Below, in pieces: positions 23,212 to 33,189 of a stretch of 62,049 bases of DNA. Made by a program: the position numbers and the translations under genes. How positions within the stretch are numbered: the stretch's first letter is position 1; each line of letters opens with the position of its first letter. Source of the stretch: Mycobacteriales bacterium (GTDB taxonomy: Bacteria > Actinomycetota > Actinomycetes > JAFAQI01); contig DATJSI010000025.1 of the NCBI GenBank assembly GCA_035504215.1, positions 1 to 62,049 of the forward strand. Direction: 5' to 3'. The notes beneath the pieces are model-generated. The model had not been told where the DNA came from. It searched no databases and saw only the letters and a list, made by a program, of their open reading frames with translations.

Positions 23212-23822
23212 GGTGTCTGCGTCCCCTGGTCCGCCGCGCGGTTCGCGGCCAGCAACCTCTCGATGTGTTTTGCGAACAGGTCGACTTCGACATTGACCGC
23301 CGAGCCGACCTCGCGTTTGCCGAAGGTCGTGCGGCGCAGCGTCTCCGGGATCAGGCTGACCCGCACCGTGTCGTCCGCTATCCCGGCGACGGTGAGGCTG
23401 ACGCCGTCGAACGCGATCGACCCCTTCTCGACGACGTACCTCGACAGGCCGGCCGGAATCTCGATGTCGACGTCGTCCCAGTGCTCGGACGGGCAGCGCG
23501 CGACGACTCTGCCCACGCCGTCGACGTGGCCCTGCACGATGTGACCCCCGAGCCGGGTCGTGGGCGTCACTGCCTGCTCGAGGTTGACCGCGTCCCCCGG
23601 CGAGAGCTCACCGAGGGTCGAGCGCCGGAGCGTCTCGTTCATCACATCGGCGGTGAACTGTTCGCCGGGCTCACCCACCACCGTCAGGCAAACCCCGTTC
23701 ACCGCAACCGAGTCGCCCGCGTGCAGGCCGTCGAGCGAGGCTCCGATCGTGAGCCGCGCGGCGTCCGGCAGCCGTTCGAGCATGACGACCGCGCCGAGGG
23801 ATTCGACGATTCCCGTGAACAT
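23208..23822 (-). CDS. ribE: Riboflavin synthase, alpha chain
   Basis: Dismutates two lumazine molecules to riboflavin. The 204-aa product has two lumazine-binding barrels: [10 protein letters not shown] and [12 protein letters not shown] in the first, and [12 protein letters not shown] and [12 protein letters not shown] in the second. ATG 23822 shares one base with the ribD stop (TGATG), so translation is coupled. The stop overlaps ribBA. Confidence 0.97.
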   Translation of the reverse strand: MFTGIVESLGAVVMLERLPDAARLTIGASLDGLHAGDSVAVNGVCLTVVGEPGEQFTADVMNETLRRSTLGELSPGDAVNLEQAVTPTTRLGGHIVQGHVDGVGRVVARCPSEHWDDVDIEIPAGLSRYVVEKGSIAFDGVSLTVAGIADDTVRVSLIPETLRRTTFGKREVGSAVNVEVDLFAKHIERLLAANRAADQGTQTP

Positions 23823-24925
23823 CAGGCCTCCTCGCCTGCACCGATCCGAGCCACGATCTTGACGTCGTCGTCCAGGCGAACCACATCGTCGAGCTGCAGT
23901 CGCAGCGCAGCGTCGATCGACTCGCGGTCGAGCGGCGCGACGACGGGCGCACCAGCCCCGAGCAGCATGGGCGCGTGGTATCCGACCACCCGGTCGACCA
24001 GACCGCAGCGACCGAACGAGGCCGCGAGCCGCGCTCCACCCTCCAGCAGGACGCTGTGCACCTCGCGCGCGAACATCAACGAGACCAAGGCGACCGGATC
24101 CACGCCGTTGTCCGTGGCCGGGACAACGATGACCTCGGCGCCGCAGGCACGCAGTGCATCAAGCCGCTCGGTGGGTGCGGCGGCCGTCACCGCGATCACT
24201 GTCGGAGCCGACCGGTCAAGGATCCGCGCGGTCGACGGGGTGCGCGCCGCCGAGTCCGCTACCACGCGGACCGGCTGCCGGGTGGCCGGGTGGTCCCGCA
24301 CGGTGAGCGAAGGATCGTCCGCGAGCACGGTTCCCACCCCGACGAGTACGGCGTCGACCAGTGACCGCTCCCGGTGCGCGTCGGTGCGGGCGGCGGCACC
24401 GGTGATCCACCTGCTGGTTCCGTCGGCCGCGGCGGTACGTCCGTCGAGGGTGGCGGCGTACTTCCAGGTGATGTGCGGCCGGCCGCGCTCGACGCTGGTG
24501 AGCCACGGCTGCATCAGCGCACGCGCCGGTTCGGCAAGCAGGCCGGCGGTCACGTCGATGCCGCGCTCGCGGAGGATCGCTCCCCCGCCGCCGGCGGCCG
24601 GGCTCGGGTCCGGCGCCGCAAAGATCACCCTCGCGATGCCGGCCGCGAGCACGGCGTCCGTGCACGGCCCGGTCCGCCCGGTGTGCCGGCACGGCTCGAG
24701 GGTGACGACCAACGTGCCGCCGCGGGCGCGGGCTCCGGCGTCGGCCAGAGCGACCACCTCCGCGTGCCGGCCGCCCACCGGCTCGGTCGCACCGACGCCG
24801 ACCACATCACCGGACGGGCCGAGGACGACGGCACCGACTGCCGGGTTGGGGTTCGTCGTACCGAGGACCGACGCGGCGAGCGCGATCGCACGCTGCATCG
24901 CCGTGGTCTCGGCCGGGCCGGTCAT
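23822..24925 (-). CDS. ribD: Riboflavin biosynthesis deaminase/reductase RibD
   Basis: Bifunctional enzyme for the second and third steps of riboflavin synthesis. The N-terminal cytidine-deaminase-like domain (residues ~7-120) has the zinc ligands HAE (GGRHAEVVALADAG) and EPCRHTGRTGPC. The C-terminal HTP reductase domain (~150-360) has KYAATLDGR and LLEGGARLAASF. ATG 24925 is chosen because GGAGG lies 5 bases upstream and the family starts here; the longer reading lies in the riboswitch leader. First gene of the operon, 141 bases after the FMN riboswitch. Length 367 aa. Confidence 0.96.
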   Translation of the reverse strand: MTGPAETTAMQRAIALAASVLGTTNPNPAVGAVVLGPSGDVVGVGATEPVGGRHAEVVALADAGARARGGTLVVTLEPCRHTGRTGPCTDAVLAAGIARVIFAAPDPSPAAGGGGAILRERGIDVTAGLLAEPARALMQPWLTSVERGRPHITWKYAATLDGRTAAADGTSRWITGAAARTDAHRERSLVDAVLVGVGTVLADDPSLTVRDHPATRQPVRVVADSAARTPSTARILDRSAPTVIAVTAAAPTERLDALRACGAEVIVVPATDNGVDPVALVSLMFAREVHSVLLEGGARLAASFGRCGLVDRVVGYHAPMLLGAGAPVVAPLDRESIDAALRLQLDDVVRLDDDVKIVARIGAGEEA

Positions 24926-25065
24926 CTCGCCTCCGCTCTGCGTCGCGCGAACACGGTCCGCGTCGATCGGGAGCAGGAGGTTGGGCACGAACGGGTGTCG
25001 CCGCATCGCACGGATGCGAGGACCGGGCTGGCGATGGCACCGGCGCCGGTCGCGCGACCACCGCT
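24926..25065 (-). other. ribD leader after the riboswitch (expression platform)
   Basis: 140-nt leader between the FMN aptamer and ribD. It has a GC-rich dyad directly after P1 (around 25043-25066) and a 5-bp stem GCATC/GATGC near 25010. There is no T tract, so control at translation or through Rho is more likely than an intrinsic terminator. The SD GGAGG before ribD lies at about 24931-24935. The ORF extension through this stretch has no family support. Confidence 0.5.
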
Positions 25066-25218
25066 CGCGCGCTGCCTCTCATCCGGACTCTCACCGTCGG
25101 TCCTGGACTCACACCAGGTCCACCGGCCGATGGCGTCGGCCGGGTCGCGGACTGCGGACCCGCCGCAAGGCGGGCCGTTCACCGCCGGTTCGGGGTTTCA
25201 CCGATCCCGGAGCGCGCG
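25066..25218 (-). promoter_or_regulatory. FMN riboswitch (RFN element)
   Basis: On the minus strand the ordered RFN blocks are present: GATCGGTGAAACCCC, ACCGGCGGT, GGACCTGGTGTGAGTCCAGG, ACCGACGGTGAGAGTCCGGA and ATGAGAGGCAG. The closing P1 stem pairs 25211-25218 with 25066-25073 (8 bp). It lies upstream of ribD, as expected for FMN repression of riboflavin synthesis. A CACAAT hexamer near 25237 might be a -10 of a local promoter. Confidence 0.93.
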
Positions 25219-25270
25219 GGGCGTTCGCCTCCATTGTGCACCGGGAACCGGGCATCGGGATCCGGGACGG

Positions 25271-26218
25271 CTACGTGGGTTGCAGCTCCTCGCCATTGGC
25301 CCGCCGGTCGATGGCGACGATCGAGCCGGAGCGGCCCTTCGCCACCGCCTTCATCTCGTTCGCGACCGCGACGACATCGCGCCGGTCGGTGTAATGACGC
25401 CGTTCCGTGGTGGCGACGCCGATCGACACCGAGGTGATCGGGTAGTGCCGCTCGTGCCCCTGCCGATCGACGACGGCAAGGTAGCCACGCTCGACGTCGT
25501 CGGCTTCATGCAGGTCGAGCACCCCGTCGTCGAAGCGCTCGAGCGCTCCGAGGCACAACGGTTCTACTTGGTCGGGGGTGCACACCACGACGAAGTCGTC
25601 GCCGCCCACGTGACCGATGAAGGCGGGTGGTGGCGCGGTCTCGGCCGCGGAGAGCTTCAGGCAGGTCGCGAGCAGCTCGATGACCTCGTCGCCCCGCATC
25701 CAGCCGTACCGGTCGTTGAACGCCTTGAAGTTGTCGAGATCGACATGGCAGACCGCGAACCCTTCGTCACTCGCGGTACGCCGCTCGATCTCCTCGTTGA
25801 TCTGGTGGTTGCCGGGCAGGCCGGTCAGCGGCGAGACCGCGCGCATGTCTGCGTTGCGTCGCAGCGTCGAGCGAACCCTCGCGATCAGCTCGAGCGTGTC
25901 GAACGGCTTGACGAGATAGTCGTCCGCGCCCGCGCTCAACCCGCGCACCTTGTCGGACGAGAGGCTGGTGCCGGTCAGCATGATGACCGGAAGGTTCGCC
26001 GTTGCAGTGCTCGACCGCAGCTGGCGAACCAGCTCGATCCCGTCGATGGTCGGCATCATCACGTCGACCAGCGCAAGGTCCGGCAGCGCCGTCCCGATCA
26101 GCCGCAGGGCGCCGAGCCCGTCCCGTGCGACGACGACGTCGAAGCCCTCGGCGACCAGGTTGCGCTCGATGAAGTCGGCGACCGCGGCATCGTCGTCGAC
26201 GACGAGAACCGTGCTCAC
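25271..26218 (-). CDS. Response regulator with GGDEF-type domain
   Basis: 315-aa fusion of a receiver domain (residues 1-120: acidic pocket D8-D10, phospho-acceptor Asp52 in LVDVMMP, Lys in KPFDT) and a GGDEF-like cyclase domain (~135-300). The signature reads GGDDF instead of GGDEF or GGEEF, and there is no RxxD inhibitory site nine residues before it. Cyclase activity is therefore uncertain. GTG 26218 overlaps the rpe stop as GTGA; an ATG 15 bases earlier is also possible. The partner kinase is not adjacent. Confidence 0.88.
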   Translation of the reverse strand: MSTVLVVDDDAAVADFIERNLVAEGFDVVVARDGLGALRLIGTALPDLALVDVMMPTIDGIELVRQLRSSTATANLPVIMLTGTSLSSDKVRGLSAGADDYLVKPFDTLELIARVRSTLRRNADMRAVSPLTGLPGNHQINEEIERRTASDEGFAVCHVDLDNFKAFNDRYGWMRGDEVIELLATCLKLSAAETAPPPAFIGHVGGDDFVVVCTPDQVEPLCLGALERFDDGVLDLHEADDVERGYLAVVDRQGHERHYPITSVSIGVATTERRHYTDRRDVVAVANEMKAVAKGRSGSIVAIDRRANGEELQPT

Positions 26219-26895
26219 GGTCCGCACCACCATGCCGAGCGGCCGGCTGCCTCGGCCCTTGCCCGCAGCCGCCGGACCGCTTCGGCCGGGTCATCCGTGC
26301 CGTACACCGCCGAGCCGGCGACGAACACGTCTGCGCCCGCCTCGGCACAACGCTCGATGGTGTCGTCGTCGATGCCGCCGTCCATCTGGATCCAGACCGA
26401 ATGTGCGCCGTCGCGTACCAGCTCGCGAGCGCGGCGAATCTTCGGGACCACCAGATCGAGAAACGCCTGACCACCGAAGCCCGGCTCGACCGACATGATG
26501 AGCACGGTGTCGATCTCCGGCAGCAGGTCGGCGTACGCCTCGATCGGGGTCGCCGGCTTCAGCCCGAGGCCGGCCCGGGCTCCGGCCGATCGCAGCGCCC
26601 GAGCCAGCCGCACCGGGGCATGTGCGGCCTCGGCATGGAACGTGACACTCCGCGCGCCCGCCTCGGCGTACGCCGTGGCCCAGCGGTCGGGGTCGTCGAT
26701 CATCAGGTGGCAGTCGAGCGGGAGCGGCGTGTGCTTCAGCAACGCCTCGACGACCGGAAGCCCGATCGTGAGGTTGGGCACGAAGTGGTTGTCCATCACG
26801 TCGACGTGGATCCAGTCCGCGTCGGAACCGATGACCGCGACCTCATCGGCGAGCCGGGCGAAGTCGGCCGAGAGGATGCTCGGCGCAATCTGCAT
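26215..26895 (-). CDS. rpe: Ribulose-phosphate 3-epimerase
   Basis: Interconverts ribulose 5-phosphate and xylulose 5-phosphate in the pentose phosphate pathway. The 226-aa TIM barrel begins [15 protein letters not shown] and has the metal and acid residues of [33 protein letters not shown] and QMDGGID. ATG 26895 is taken for the conserved start; the longer reading has no support. Ribulose 5-phosphate also feeds RibB of the nearby rib operon. The stop overlaps the response regulator start. Confidence 0.96.
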   Translation of the reverse strand: MQIAPSILSADFARLADEVAVIGSDADWIHVDVMDNHFVPNLTIGLPVVEALLKHTPLPLDCHLMIDDPDRWATAYAEAGARSVTFHAEAAHAPVRLARALRSAGARAGLGLKPATPIEAYADLLPEIDTVLIMSVEPGFGGQAFLDLVVPKIRRARELVRDGAHSVWIQMDGGIDDDTIERCAEAGADVFVAGSAVYGTDDPAEAVRRLRARAEAAGRSAWWCGP

Positions 26896-26933
26896 TCGGC
26901 CGCCTCGGGAGGTGCAGCTCGAAGCTGCGTAGG

Positions 26934-28298
26934 TCACGGGAGTTCGTCCAGTTTACGCCGCAACAGCGCGACGAACATGGCGTCTGTGCCATGCCGGTGC
27001 GGCCATAGCTGCAGCGTCCGGCCGACTCCCCCGGCGGGCAGCTCGGGAAACAGCGGGGGGACGTCGACGGCCTCGACATCGCCGCGGCCCGCGGTGACCG
27101 CCGCCACGACATCGGTGGTTTCGCGCCGGTGCGGCGAGCAGGTCACGTAGCCGACCAGTCCGCCCGGTCGCACGGCGTCGATCGCTCGCTCGAGCAGCGC
27201 TCGCTGGAGCGGGTGCAGACGTTCCACGTCCGCAGGCTGCCGGCGCCAGCGCACCTCGGGGCGGCGGCGAAGCGCGCCGAGCCCCGTGCACGGCGCGTCA
27301 ACCAGCACCCGGTCGAAACCGCCTTCCGGCCAGCCCGGCCGCGTGGCGTCGGCGACCACGACCCGGCCGCGCCCCGGGCCGAGCGCCTGCGCGGTCAGGC
27401 GGGCCCGGTGCGCTGAGCGGTCGACCGCCAGCAGGCGGCCGTCCGCCGGCAGCAGGCCGGCGAGCAGGCTCGCCTTGCCGCCGGGTCCCGCGCACGCGTC
27501 GAGCCAGCGCTCGTCGCCGCCCTCGAGCGGAGCGCGCGCGAGTGCCAGGGCGGCCAGCTGGCTGCCTTCGTCCTGGACCGCCGCCCGTCCGTCCCGCACC
27601 GCTGCGATGCCGGCCGGGTCACCGCCGGCGAGCCGGACCGCGTAGGGCGACCACGGCCCCGCGCTCGCCGCCGGGCCGGCCAGCCCGAGCAGCTCGGCAC
27701 GCTCGATCCGCCCGGGCCGGGCGACCAGGTGCGTCACCGGTCGCTCGTCGGTGAGGGCCCGGTCCAGCTCGCCGAGATCCCCGTCGAGCGCGTCGAGCAG
27801 CGCGGTCGCGATCCACTCCGGGTAGCCGCGCTCGAACCCGAGCCGCCCGACCGGATCCGCCGGCGCCAGCCGCTCGACCCAGCCCGCCCAGTCACGTTCG
27901 GCCACCCGCCGCAACACGGCATTGACCAGGCCGCTGGTGCGCGGACCGGCCAGCTCGCGGCCGAGCTCGACCGTCGTCGAGACGGCCGCGTGCGGCGGAA
28001 CCCGGGTGTGCAACAGCTGGTAGGCGCCGAGCCGTACGACGGCACGGACCGGCGGGTCGAGGTCGGCCGGCGGCCGTCGCGCGGCCACCGCGAGCACGGC
28101 GTCGAGGCTGCCCTGCCGGCGAAGGGTGCCGTAGGCGAGCTCGGTGGCAAATGCCGCTTCGGTGCCGCTGATCGAGCGCTCGCGCAAGATCCTCGGCAGC
28201 AGGAGGTTGGCGAACGCCTGGTCGCGGTCGACCGCGAGGACGACGTCCGCAGCAGCCCGGCGTGCTGGATCGGTGCTGCTCCGGGCCGCAGCGCTCAC
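26934..28298 (-). CDS. rsmB: 16S rRNA (cytosine-5) methyltransferase RsmB
   Basis: Methylates a cytosine of 16S rRNA (C967 in E. coli). The N-terminal ~140 residues form a NusB-like RNA-binding domain ([13 protein letters not shown]...). The C-terminal Rossmann methyltransferase domain has the SAM motif [28 protein letters not shown] with the release Cys, and [10 protein letters not shown] with the nucleophile Cys. GTG 28298 overlaps the fmt stop as GTGA. Length 454 aa is normal. Confidence 0.95.
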   Translation of the reverse strand: MSAAARSSTDPARRAAADVVLAVDRDQAFANLLLPRILRERSISGTEAAFATELAYGTLRRQGSLDAVLAVAARRPPADLDPPVRAVVRLGAYQLLHTRVPPHAAVSTTVELGRELAGPRTSGLVNAVLRRVAERDWAGWVERLAPADPVGRLGFERGYPEWIATALLDALDGDLGELDRALTDERPVTHLVARPGRIERAELLGLAGPAASAGPWSPYAVRLAGGDPAGIAAVRDGRAAVQDEGSQLAALALARAPLEGGDERWLDACAGPGGKASLLAGLLPADGRLLAVDRSAHRARLTAQALGPGRGRVVVADATRPGWPEGGFDRVLVDAPCTGLGALRRRPEVRWRRQPADVERLHPLQRALLERAIDAVRPGGLVGYVTCSPHRRETTDVVAAVTAGRGDVEAVDVPPLFPELPAGGVGRTLQLWPHRHGTDAMFVALLRRKLDELP

Positions 28299-29224
28299 CC
28301 GAACCGCTCGCCCTCAGCCAGCCGCAAGCCGCGGGCCCAGTCCGCCGCGGCCATCGGGCCCCGGCCCTCCGGTCGAACCTCCTGGAGCCGGACCGGTCCG
28401 CTGCCCGTGCCCACCAACACCTCGTCGCGGCGGGCACTGAGCTCGCCCGGGCCGAGCCCGGCGTCCTCGCCGAGCGGCTCGACCGGGCCGAGCCGCAACC
28501 GGCGTCCGCGCAGCTGCGTCCAGGCTCCCGGCACCGGCGTGCACGCCCGCACCTGGCGGTCCACCGCAATCGCGGCAGCGCCCCACCCGACGCGCGCGTC
28601 GTCGGCCGTGATCTTCGGCGCCAGGCTGACGCCTTCCGCAGCCTGCGGCAGCGGAACAACAGTGCCGTCCTCGATGCCGTCCAGGGTGGCCACCAGAAGC
28701 GCTGCGCCGTCGGCCGCAAGCCGCGTCACGAGCTCTCCCGCGGTCTCCCTCGCTCCGATCTCGGTCGTCATGACGCCGTACACCGGGCCGGTGTCGAGCC
28801 CGGCCTCGAGCCGGAACGTCGTCGCGCCGGTGATGTCGTCGCCCGCGAGGATCGCGTGCTGGACCGGCGCCGCGCCCCGCCACGCCGGCAGCAGCGAGAA
28901 GTGCAGGTTGACCCACCCGGCGGCGGGTACGTCGAGCGCGGCCGGCGGCACGAGAGCGCCGTACGCGACGACCGGGCAGCAGTCCGGCGCGATCTCGCGC
29001 AGCCGGGCGAGGAACTCGGGCTCGGACGGCCGGACCGGACTCAGCACCTCGATCCCGGCGGCTCTGGCGCGCTGCTTGAGCGGGCTCTCGGACACGCCGT
29101 GGCCGCGGCCTGCACGCGCGTCGGGCCTGGTGACCACCGCCACCAGCTCGTGCCGCGGCGAGGCCAGCAACGCGTCGAAGGACGGCAGCGCCGCGGCCGG
29201 GGTACCGGCCAGCACCAGCCGCAT
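28295..29224 (-). CDS. fmt: Methionyl-tRNA formyltransferase
   Basis: Formylates initiator Met-tRNA using 10-formyl-THF. The 309-aa product has the N-terminal hydrolase fold with the signature [17 protein letters not shown] (Asn-His-Asp catalytic set, NLHFS just before) and a C-terminal OB-fold tRNA-binding domain (~205-309). ATG 29224. It sits directly after def, as in most bacteria, so formylation and deformylation are encoded together. Confidence 0.97.
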   Translation of the reverse strand: MRLVLAGTPAAALPSFDALLASPRHELVAVVTRPDARAGRGHGVSESPLKQRARAAGIEVLSPVRPSEPEFLARLREIAPDCCPVVAYGALVPPAALDVPAAGWVNLHFSLLPAWRGAAPVQHAILAGDDITGATTFRLEAGLDTGPVYGVMTTEIGARETAGELVTRLAADGAALLVATLDGIEDGTVVPLPQAAEGVSLAPKITADDARVGWGAAAIAVDRQVRACTPVPGAWTQLRGRRLRLGPVEPLGEDAGLGPGELSARRDEVLVGTGSGPVRLQEVRPEGRGPMAAADWARGLRLAEGERFG

Positions 29225-29237
29225 CAGGGTGCCGCCG

Positions 29238-29786
29238 CTACAGCGCGAGGCCGCTGGTGGCGTGCGGAGAAGCCTTGATCGCGGGCGGGGTCAGGCCCGA
29301 CCACTCCGCCTCACGGATCGCCCTCATCGCCGCCTTGCGCTGCTCGCGGTCCAGGCGGTCGATGAACAGGATGCCGTCGAGATGGTCGACCTCGTGCTGG
29401 ATGCAACGCGCCAGCAGGTCACTGCCGTCGACGGTCACCGGGTCACCGTGCATGTTCATTCCGGTCGCGACGACCCGCTGCTTGCGCTTGGTCGGGAACG
29501 ACAGCCCGGGAAAGGACAGGCAGCCTTCGTCGCCGTCCTGGTCCTCGTCGCCGACGACGCCGATCACGGGGTTGACGAGATGGCCGAGCTCGCCGTCGAC
29601 GTCGTAGGTGAACACCCGCAGACCCACCCCGATCTGCGGTGCCGCCAGCCCGACCCCGGGGGCGTCGATCATCGTGTCCGCGAGGTCCTTGACCAGCCCG
29701 CGCAGCTCCTTGTCGAAGGTCGTGACCGGCTCAGCAGGCGTGGTCAGCACCGGATCGCCGAACAGACGAATGGACTGAACCGCCAC
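29238..29786 (-). CDS. def: Peptide deformylase
   Basis: Metal-dependent removal of the N-formyl group from new proteins. The 182-aa product has all three motifs: [17 protein letters not shown] (metal Cys) and QHEVDHLDG (two metal His and catalytic Glu). GTG 29786 is preferred because AGGGAG lies about 8 bases upstream and homology begins at [12 protein letters not shown]; a longer reading from ATG 29837 would add 17 unconserved residues. Thirteen bases precede fmt. Confidence 0.96.
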   Translation of the reverse strand: MAVQSIRLFGDPVLTTPAEPVTTFDKELRGLVKDLADTMIDAPGVGLAAPQIGVGLRVFTYDVDGELGHLVNPVIGVVGDEDQDGDEGCLSFPGLSFPTKRKQRVVATGMNMHGDPVTVDGSDLLARCIQHEVDHLDGILFIDRLDREQRKAAMRAIREAEWSGLTPPAIKASPHATSGLAL

Positions 29787-29861
29787 AGCTGCACTCCCTG
29801 CTACCCGATCCGCGACCCGATCCGCACCGGCCTCCATGCTAGGTCGGCGGACCGCCCGCGC

Positions 29862-31877
29862 TCAGGCAAGGACCACCGGGTCGATCTCGACGCGAACCAC
29901 CCCCGGTGCCTTCCGGGCGCTTCGACCGGCTTGCGCCGCCTTGAGGGTGGCGGACAGCTGCGCACCGCTCCCGCGGGGCACCCGGACCAGCATCCGCTCC
30001 TCCGCCTCGCCGTCCGAGCCGGCGGTCGGGCGTAGCGCCGGGACCGGCCCGAACCGCTCGGCGCCAGGAGGCAAGTCGAGGGCCGACAACAGCTCGCTCA
30101 CCGCGGCCGGCACGCCGGTCAGCGCCGCCATCCGCGCGATCGGGGGCAGGTGCAGCGAGCGCCGGTCCTCGAGCTCGCGCTCCGCGTGCCATCTCGGCTG
30201 CCACCGCACGAGTGCCTGCACCGGCCGCAGCTCGCCGGGCGCGACGACCACGACGCGGCCACCCGCGGCAGCTCCCCGCACCAGCGCGGCCGCGCCCATC
30301 CAGCGGCGGACCGCCTCCTCGCCGGCCCGCAGGTCCGGCCGCGAGACGAGCAACCAACCGTCGAGCAGGACCGCTGCGGAGTACCCGCCAGGGGCAAGCG
30401 GCTCGGCGCCCGGGGTGGCAATCACCAGCGCGGGCCGCTCGTCCACGCGATCGAGCACGGTGCTGCCCCCCGAGGTCTTGACCGGCACGCCCGGAAAGGC
30501 CCGGCCCAGCTCCTCCGCCGTACGCCGCACCCCGACGACGACGGCGCGCAACGCCTCCCCGCCGCAGACCCGGCACGACCACGCGGTCGCGACGACGCCG
30601 CACCAGCGGCAGGCGGGCGCACGGTCGCCGGGCCCGAGGGTCAGCGGCCCGCCGCACGCCGTGCAACGCGCAGGGGTGCGGCACCGCTCGCAGGCCAGGC
30701 CGGGTAGGTAGCCGCGGCGCGGCACCTGGACGAGAACCGGACCATCCCGCAAGCCGTCCCGCGCCGCCCGCCAGGCGATGGTCGGCAGCCGGGCAGCGCG
30801 CGCCGCCGGATCGTCCGCCAGCTCGTCGTCAGTGCCCGTGGCGCGGATCGACGCAACGGCTCGCCGTCGCGCGCCGGCATCTGGCTCCAGGTAGGCCGCC
30901 CAGCCCGACTCGACCAGCTGCGCCGCCTCCGCGGTCACCGCGTGCCCGGCCAGGAGCAGCCCGGCGCCCACCCGGTGGGAGCGCAGGACGGCAACCTCGC
31001 GCACGTGGCAGTACGGCGCGCGCGGCTCCGCGTGCAGGTCGTCACCGTCGTCCCACACGATCACCAGGCCGAGCCGCTGCACCGGCGCCCACACGGCCGC
31101 CCGGGTGCCGACAACCGCGCGGGCGACCCCGCGGCTCACCGCAAGGAAGCGCCGATAGCGCTCGGCGGGACCGAGATCGGCGGTCAGGGACACCACGACC
31201 GCCGCGCCGAGCTCGGCGACGAGCGCGGCCTCGACTCGGGCGACGTCGCGCGCGTCGGGCACGACCACCAGCACTCCCCGACCACCGCGCACGGTCGCAC
31301 CGGCGGCGCGGGCGAGCTCGGCCGGCCAGTCACCCGGCAGGACCTCCCACACCCGCCGCGGCCGTCCGGCCGCGAGCTCGGCGATCAGCTGCTCGCCGCC
31401 CGGGTACCGATCGAGACCGGGGTGAGCCGCGGGCTGCGGCACGGCGGTCGTCGGGTCCGGGCGGCTAGCCCGCTCGGCGGTCGCGTGTCGCGGCGGGACG
31501 GCGAGCCGCAACACGTCAGCGAGCGTTCCTGCATAGCGGTCGGCGACCGCCCGCGCCAGCCCGGCGACGTCCGCGGTCAGGACCGGCTCGCTGCCGAGCA
31601 CGCGCTCGACGAAGGCCAGCTTGCCATCGTGGTCGGAGCGCTCGGCGCGTTCGAGCACGATGCCGTCGACCAGCTGGCCGGCAAAGCGGACCCGAAGCCG
31701 GACACCGGGCTGGGCCGCGTCGGCCTGCGCGGCGGTGAGCAGGTAGTCGAACGGGCGGTCGAGGTGGGCCAACGGGACATCGACCGCGACGCGCGCCACC
31801 GGAAGGGTGGCGGCCGGCTCGCGCGGCGTCCGGGCAGCCGACCGGCTTCCCTGACCGCGCCGGGTCGCGCTGGTCAC
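29862..31877 (-). CDS. priA: PriA-like primosomal protein without helicase motifs
   Basis: 671-aa PriA homologue for replication restart. The N-terminal 3'-end-binding domain is present (VAVDVPLAHLDRPFDYLL). The helicase core is degenerate: where a GKT Walker A should lie there is VWEVLPGDWPAELARAAG, and the DEEH box reads WDDGDD. The zinc cluster keeps its eight Cys (CERC, CTAC, CRWC, CRVC). Actinobacterial PriA proteins are known to lack helicase motifs, so it is probably a structural loader and not a broken gene. Reading frame is intact. Confidence 0.9.
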   Translation of the reverse strand: MTSATRRGQGSRSAARTPREPAATLPVARVAVDVPLAHLDRPFDYLLTAAQADAAQPGVRLRVRFAGQLVDGIVLERAERSDHDGKLAFVERVLGSEPVLTADVAGLARAVADRYAGTLADVLRLAVPPRHATAERASRPDPTTAVPQPAAHPGLDRYPGGEQLIAELAAGRPRRVWEVLPGDWPAELARAAGATVRGGRGVLVVVPDARDVARVEAALVAELGAAVVVSLTADLGPAERYRRFLAVSRGVARAVVGTRAAVWAPVQRLGLVIVWDDGDDLHAEPRAPYCHVREVAVLRSHRVGAGLLLAGHAVTAEAAQLVESGWAAYLEPDAGARRRAVASIRATGTDDELADDPAARAARLPTIAWRAARDGLRDGPVLVQVPRRGYLPGLACERCRTPARCTACGGPLTLGPGDRAPACRWCGVVATAWSCRVCGGEALRAVVVGVRRTAEELGRAFPGVPVKTSGGSTVLDRVDERPALVIATPGAEPLAPGGYSAAVLLDGWLLVSRPDLRAGEEAVRRWMGAAALVRGAAAGGRVVVVAPGELRPVQALVRWQPRWHAERELEDRRSLHLPPIARMAALTGVPAAVSELLSALDLPPGAERFGPVPALRPTAGSDGEAEERMLVRVPRGSGAQLSATLKAAQAGRSARKAPGVVRVEIDPVVLA

Positions 31878-31936
31878 GTCACAGGTCTAGCAGCGGGACC
31901 GGACGCCGGTGCACCACCGTCCCCAGCGGCGCGGGG

Positions 31937-33133
31937 TCAGAGCCCGGCGGCGGTCCGCAGGGCGTCGGTCCTGGTCGTGGCCTCCCAGGTGAAGTCCATG
32001 TCCGGCCGGCCGAAGTGTCCGTACGCCGCCGTCTGTGCGTAGATCGGCCGCAACAGGTCGAGGTCCCGGATGATCGCGGCCGGGCGCAGGTCGAACACCG
32101 ACAAGATGGCGTCCTGGATCTTCTGGTCCGGGACGACCCCGGTCCCGAAGGTGTCCACGAATGTGCCGACCGGACGGGCCTTGCCGATGGCGTACGCGAC
32201 CTGCACCTCGCAACGGCGGGCCAAGCCGGCCGCGACGACGTTCTTCGCGACCCAGCGCATGGCGTAGGCGCCCGAGCGGTCGACCTTGGACGGGTCCTTG
32301 CCCGAGAACGCGCCGCCGCCGTGGCGGGCCATCCCGCCGTAGGTGTCAACGATGATCTTGCGGCCGGTCAGCCCGGCGTCGCCCATCGGGCCGCCGATCT
32401 CGAACCGGCCGGTGGGGTTCACCAACAGTCGGTAGGCGGCGCAGTCGATGTCGAGCCCGTCCACCTCGGGCGCGACCACGTGCTCCTGGATGTCGGGTGC
32501 GAGCAGGGTGTCGATGTCGATGTCGGAGGCGTGCTGGCTCGACACGACCACGGTGTCCAGCCGGACCGGCCGGTCGTCGGAGTACTCGATCGTCACCTGG
32601 GTCTTGCCGTCCGGGCGCAGGTAGGGAACCAGCCCGCTCTTGCGGACGGCGGCCAGCCGGCGTGCCAGCCGGTGCGCCAGGGCGATCGGCAGCGGCATCA
32701 GCTCGGGGGTGTCGTCGCACGCGTAGCCGAACATCAGGCCCTGGTCGCCGGCGCCCTGGCGGTCCAGTGGGTCCGGGGTGTCCAGGCCCATGCGGTGTTC
32801 GTAGGCGTCGTCGACGCCCTGGGCGATGTCCTTGGACTGGCTGCCGATCGAGACGCTCACCCCGCAGGACTCGCCGTCGAAGCCCTTGCGTGAGGAGTCG
32901 TAGCCGATCCCGAGGATGGTCTCGCGCACGATGGCGGGGATGTCAACGTAGGTGTCGGTCTTGACCTCTCCCGCGATGTGGACCTGGCCGGTCGTGATCA
33001 GCGTCTCGACCGCGACCCGGCTGGACGGGTCGTCCTTGACCATCGCATCGAGGATCGCGTCGCTGATCTGGTCGGCGATCTTGTCCGGATGGCCCTCGGT
33101 CACCGACTCGGAGGTGAACAGCCGACCAGACAC
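31937..33133 (-). CDS. metK: S-adenosylmethionine synthetase
   Basis: Makes SAM from methionine and ATP. The 398-aa product has the N-terminal [20 protein letters not shown], the [12 protein letters not shown] hexapeptide region, and [16 protein letters not shown] with the phosphate-binding loop. GTG 33133 has AAGGGG about 8 bases upstream. I find no SAM riboswitch in the 56-base gap to the upstream acetyltransferase gene. Product SAM serves the two RNA methyltransferases of the window. Confidence 0.98.
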   Translation of the reverse strand: MSGRLFTSESVTEGHPDKIADQISDAILDAMVKDDPSSRVAVETLITTGQVHIAGEVKTDTYVDIPAIVRETILGIGYDSSRKGFDGESCGVSVSIGSQSKDIAQGVDDAYEHRMGLDTPDPLDRQGAGDQGLMFGYACDDTPELMPLPIALAHRLARRLAAVRKSGLVPYLRPDGKTQVTIEYSDDRPVRLDTVVVSSQHASDIDIDTLLAPDIQEHVVAPEVDGLDIDCAAYRLLVNPTGRFEIGGPMGDAGLTGRKIIVDTYGGMARHGGGAFSGKDPSKVDRSGAYAMRWVAKNVVAAGLARRCEVQVAYAIGKARPVGTFVDTFGTGVVPDQKIQDAILSVFDLRPAAIIRDLDLLRPIYAQTAAYGHFGRPDMDFTWEATTRTDALRTAAGL

Positions 33134-33189
33134 GCACAGTCCCCTTCGACTCGCCGGTCCCGGGCCGGTCCCGGCAGGCGCGGTCGAGT

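Noticed and set aside
23265-26470. Two long plus-strand frames (709 and 698 aa) over rib genes and rpe
   Set aside because: They cross the FMN riboswitch and several proven genes in antisense; no motif is seen.
27729-30035. 768-aa open frame on the plus strand
   Set aside because: Covers rsmB, fmt and def in antisense; those have full catalytic motifs and this does not.
29862-31877. priA as a pseudogene
   Set aside because: Frame is intact, zinc Cys are kept, and loss of helicase motifs is general in actinobacterial PriA.
33134-33189. SAM riboswitch before metK
   Set aside because: Only 56 bases with GC-rich repeats; no aptamer core is seen.
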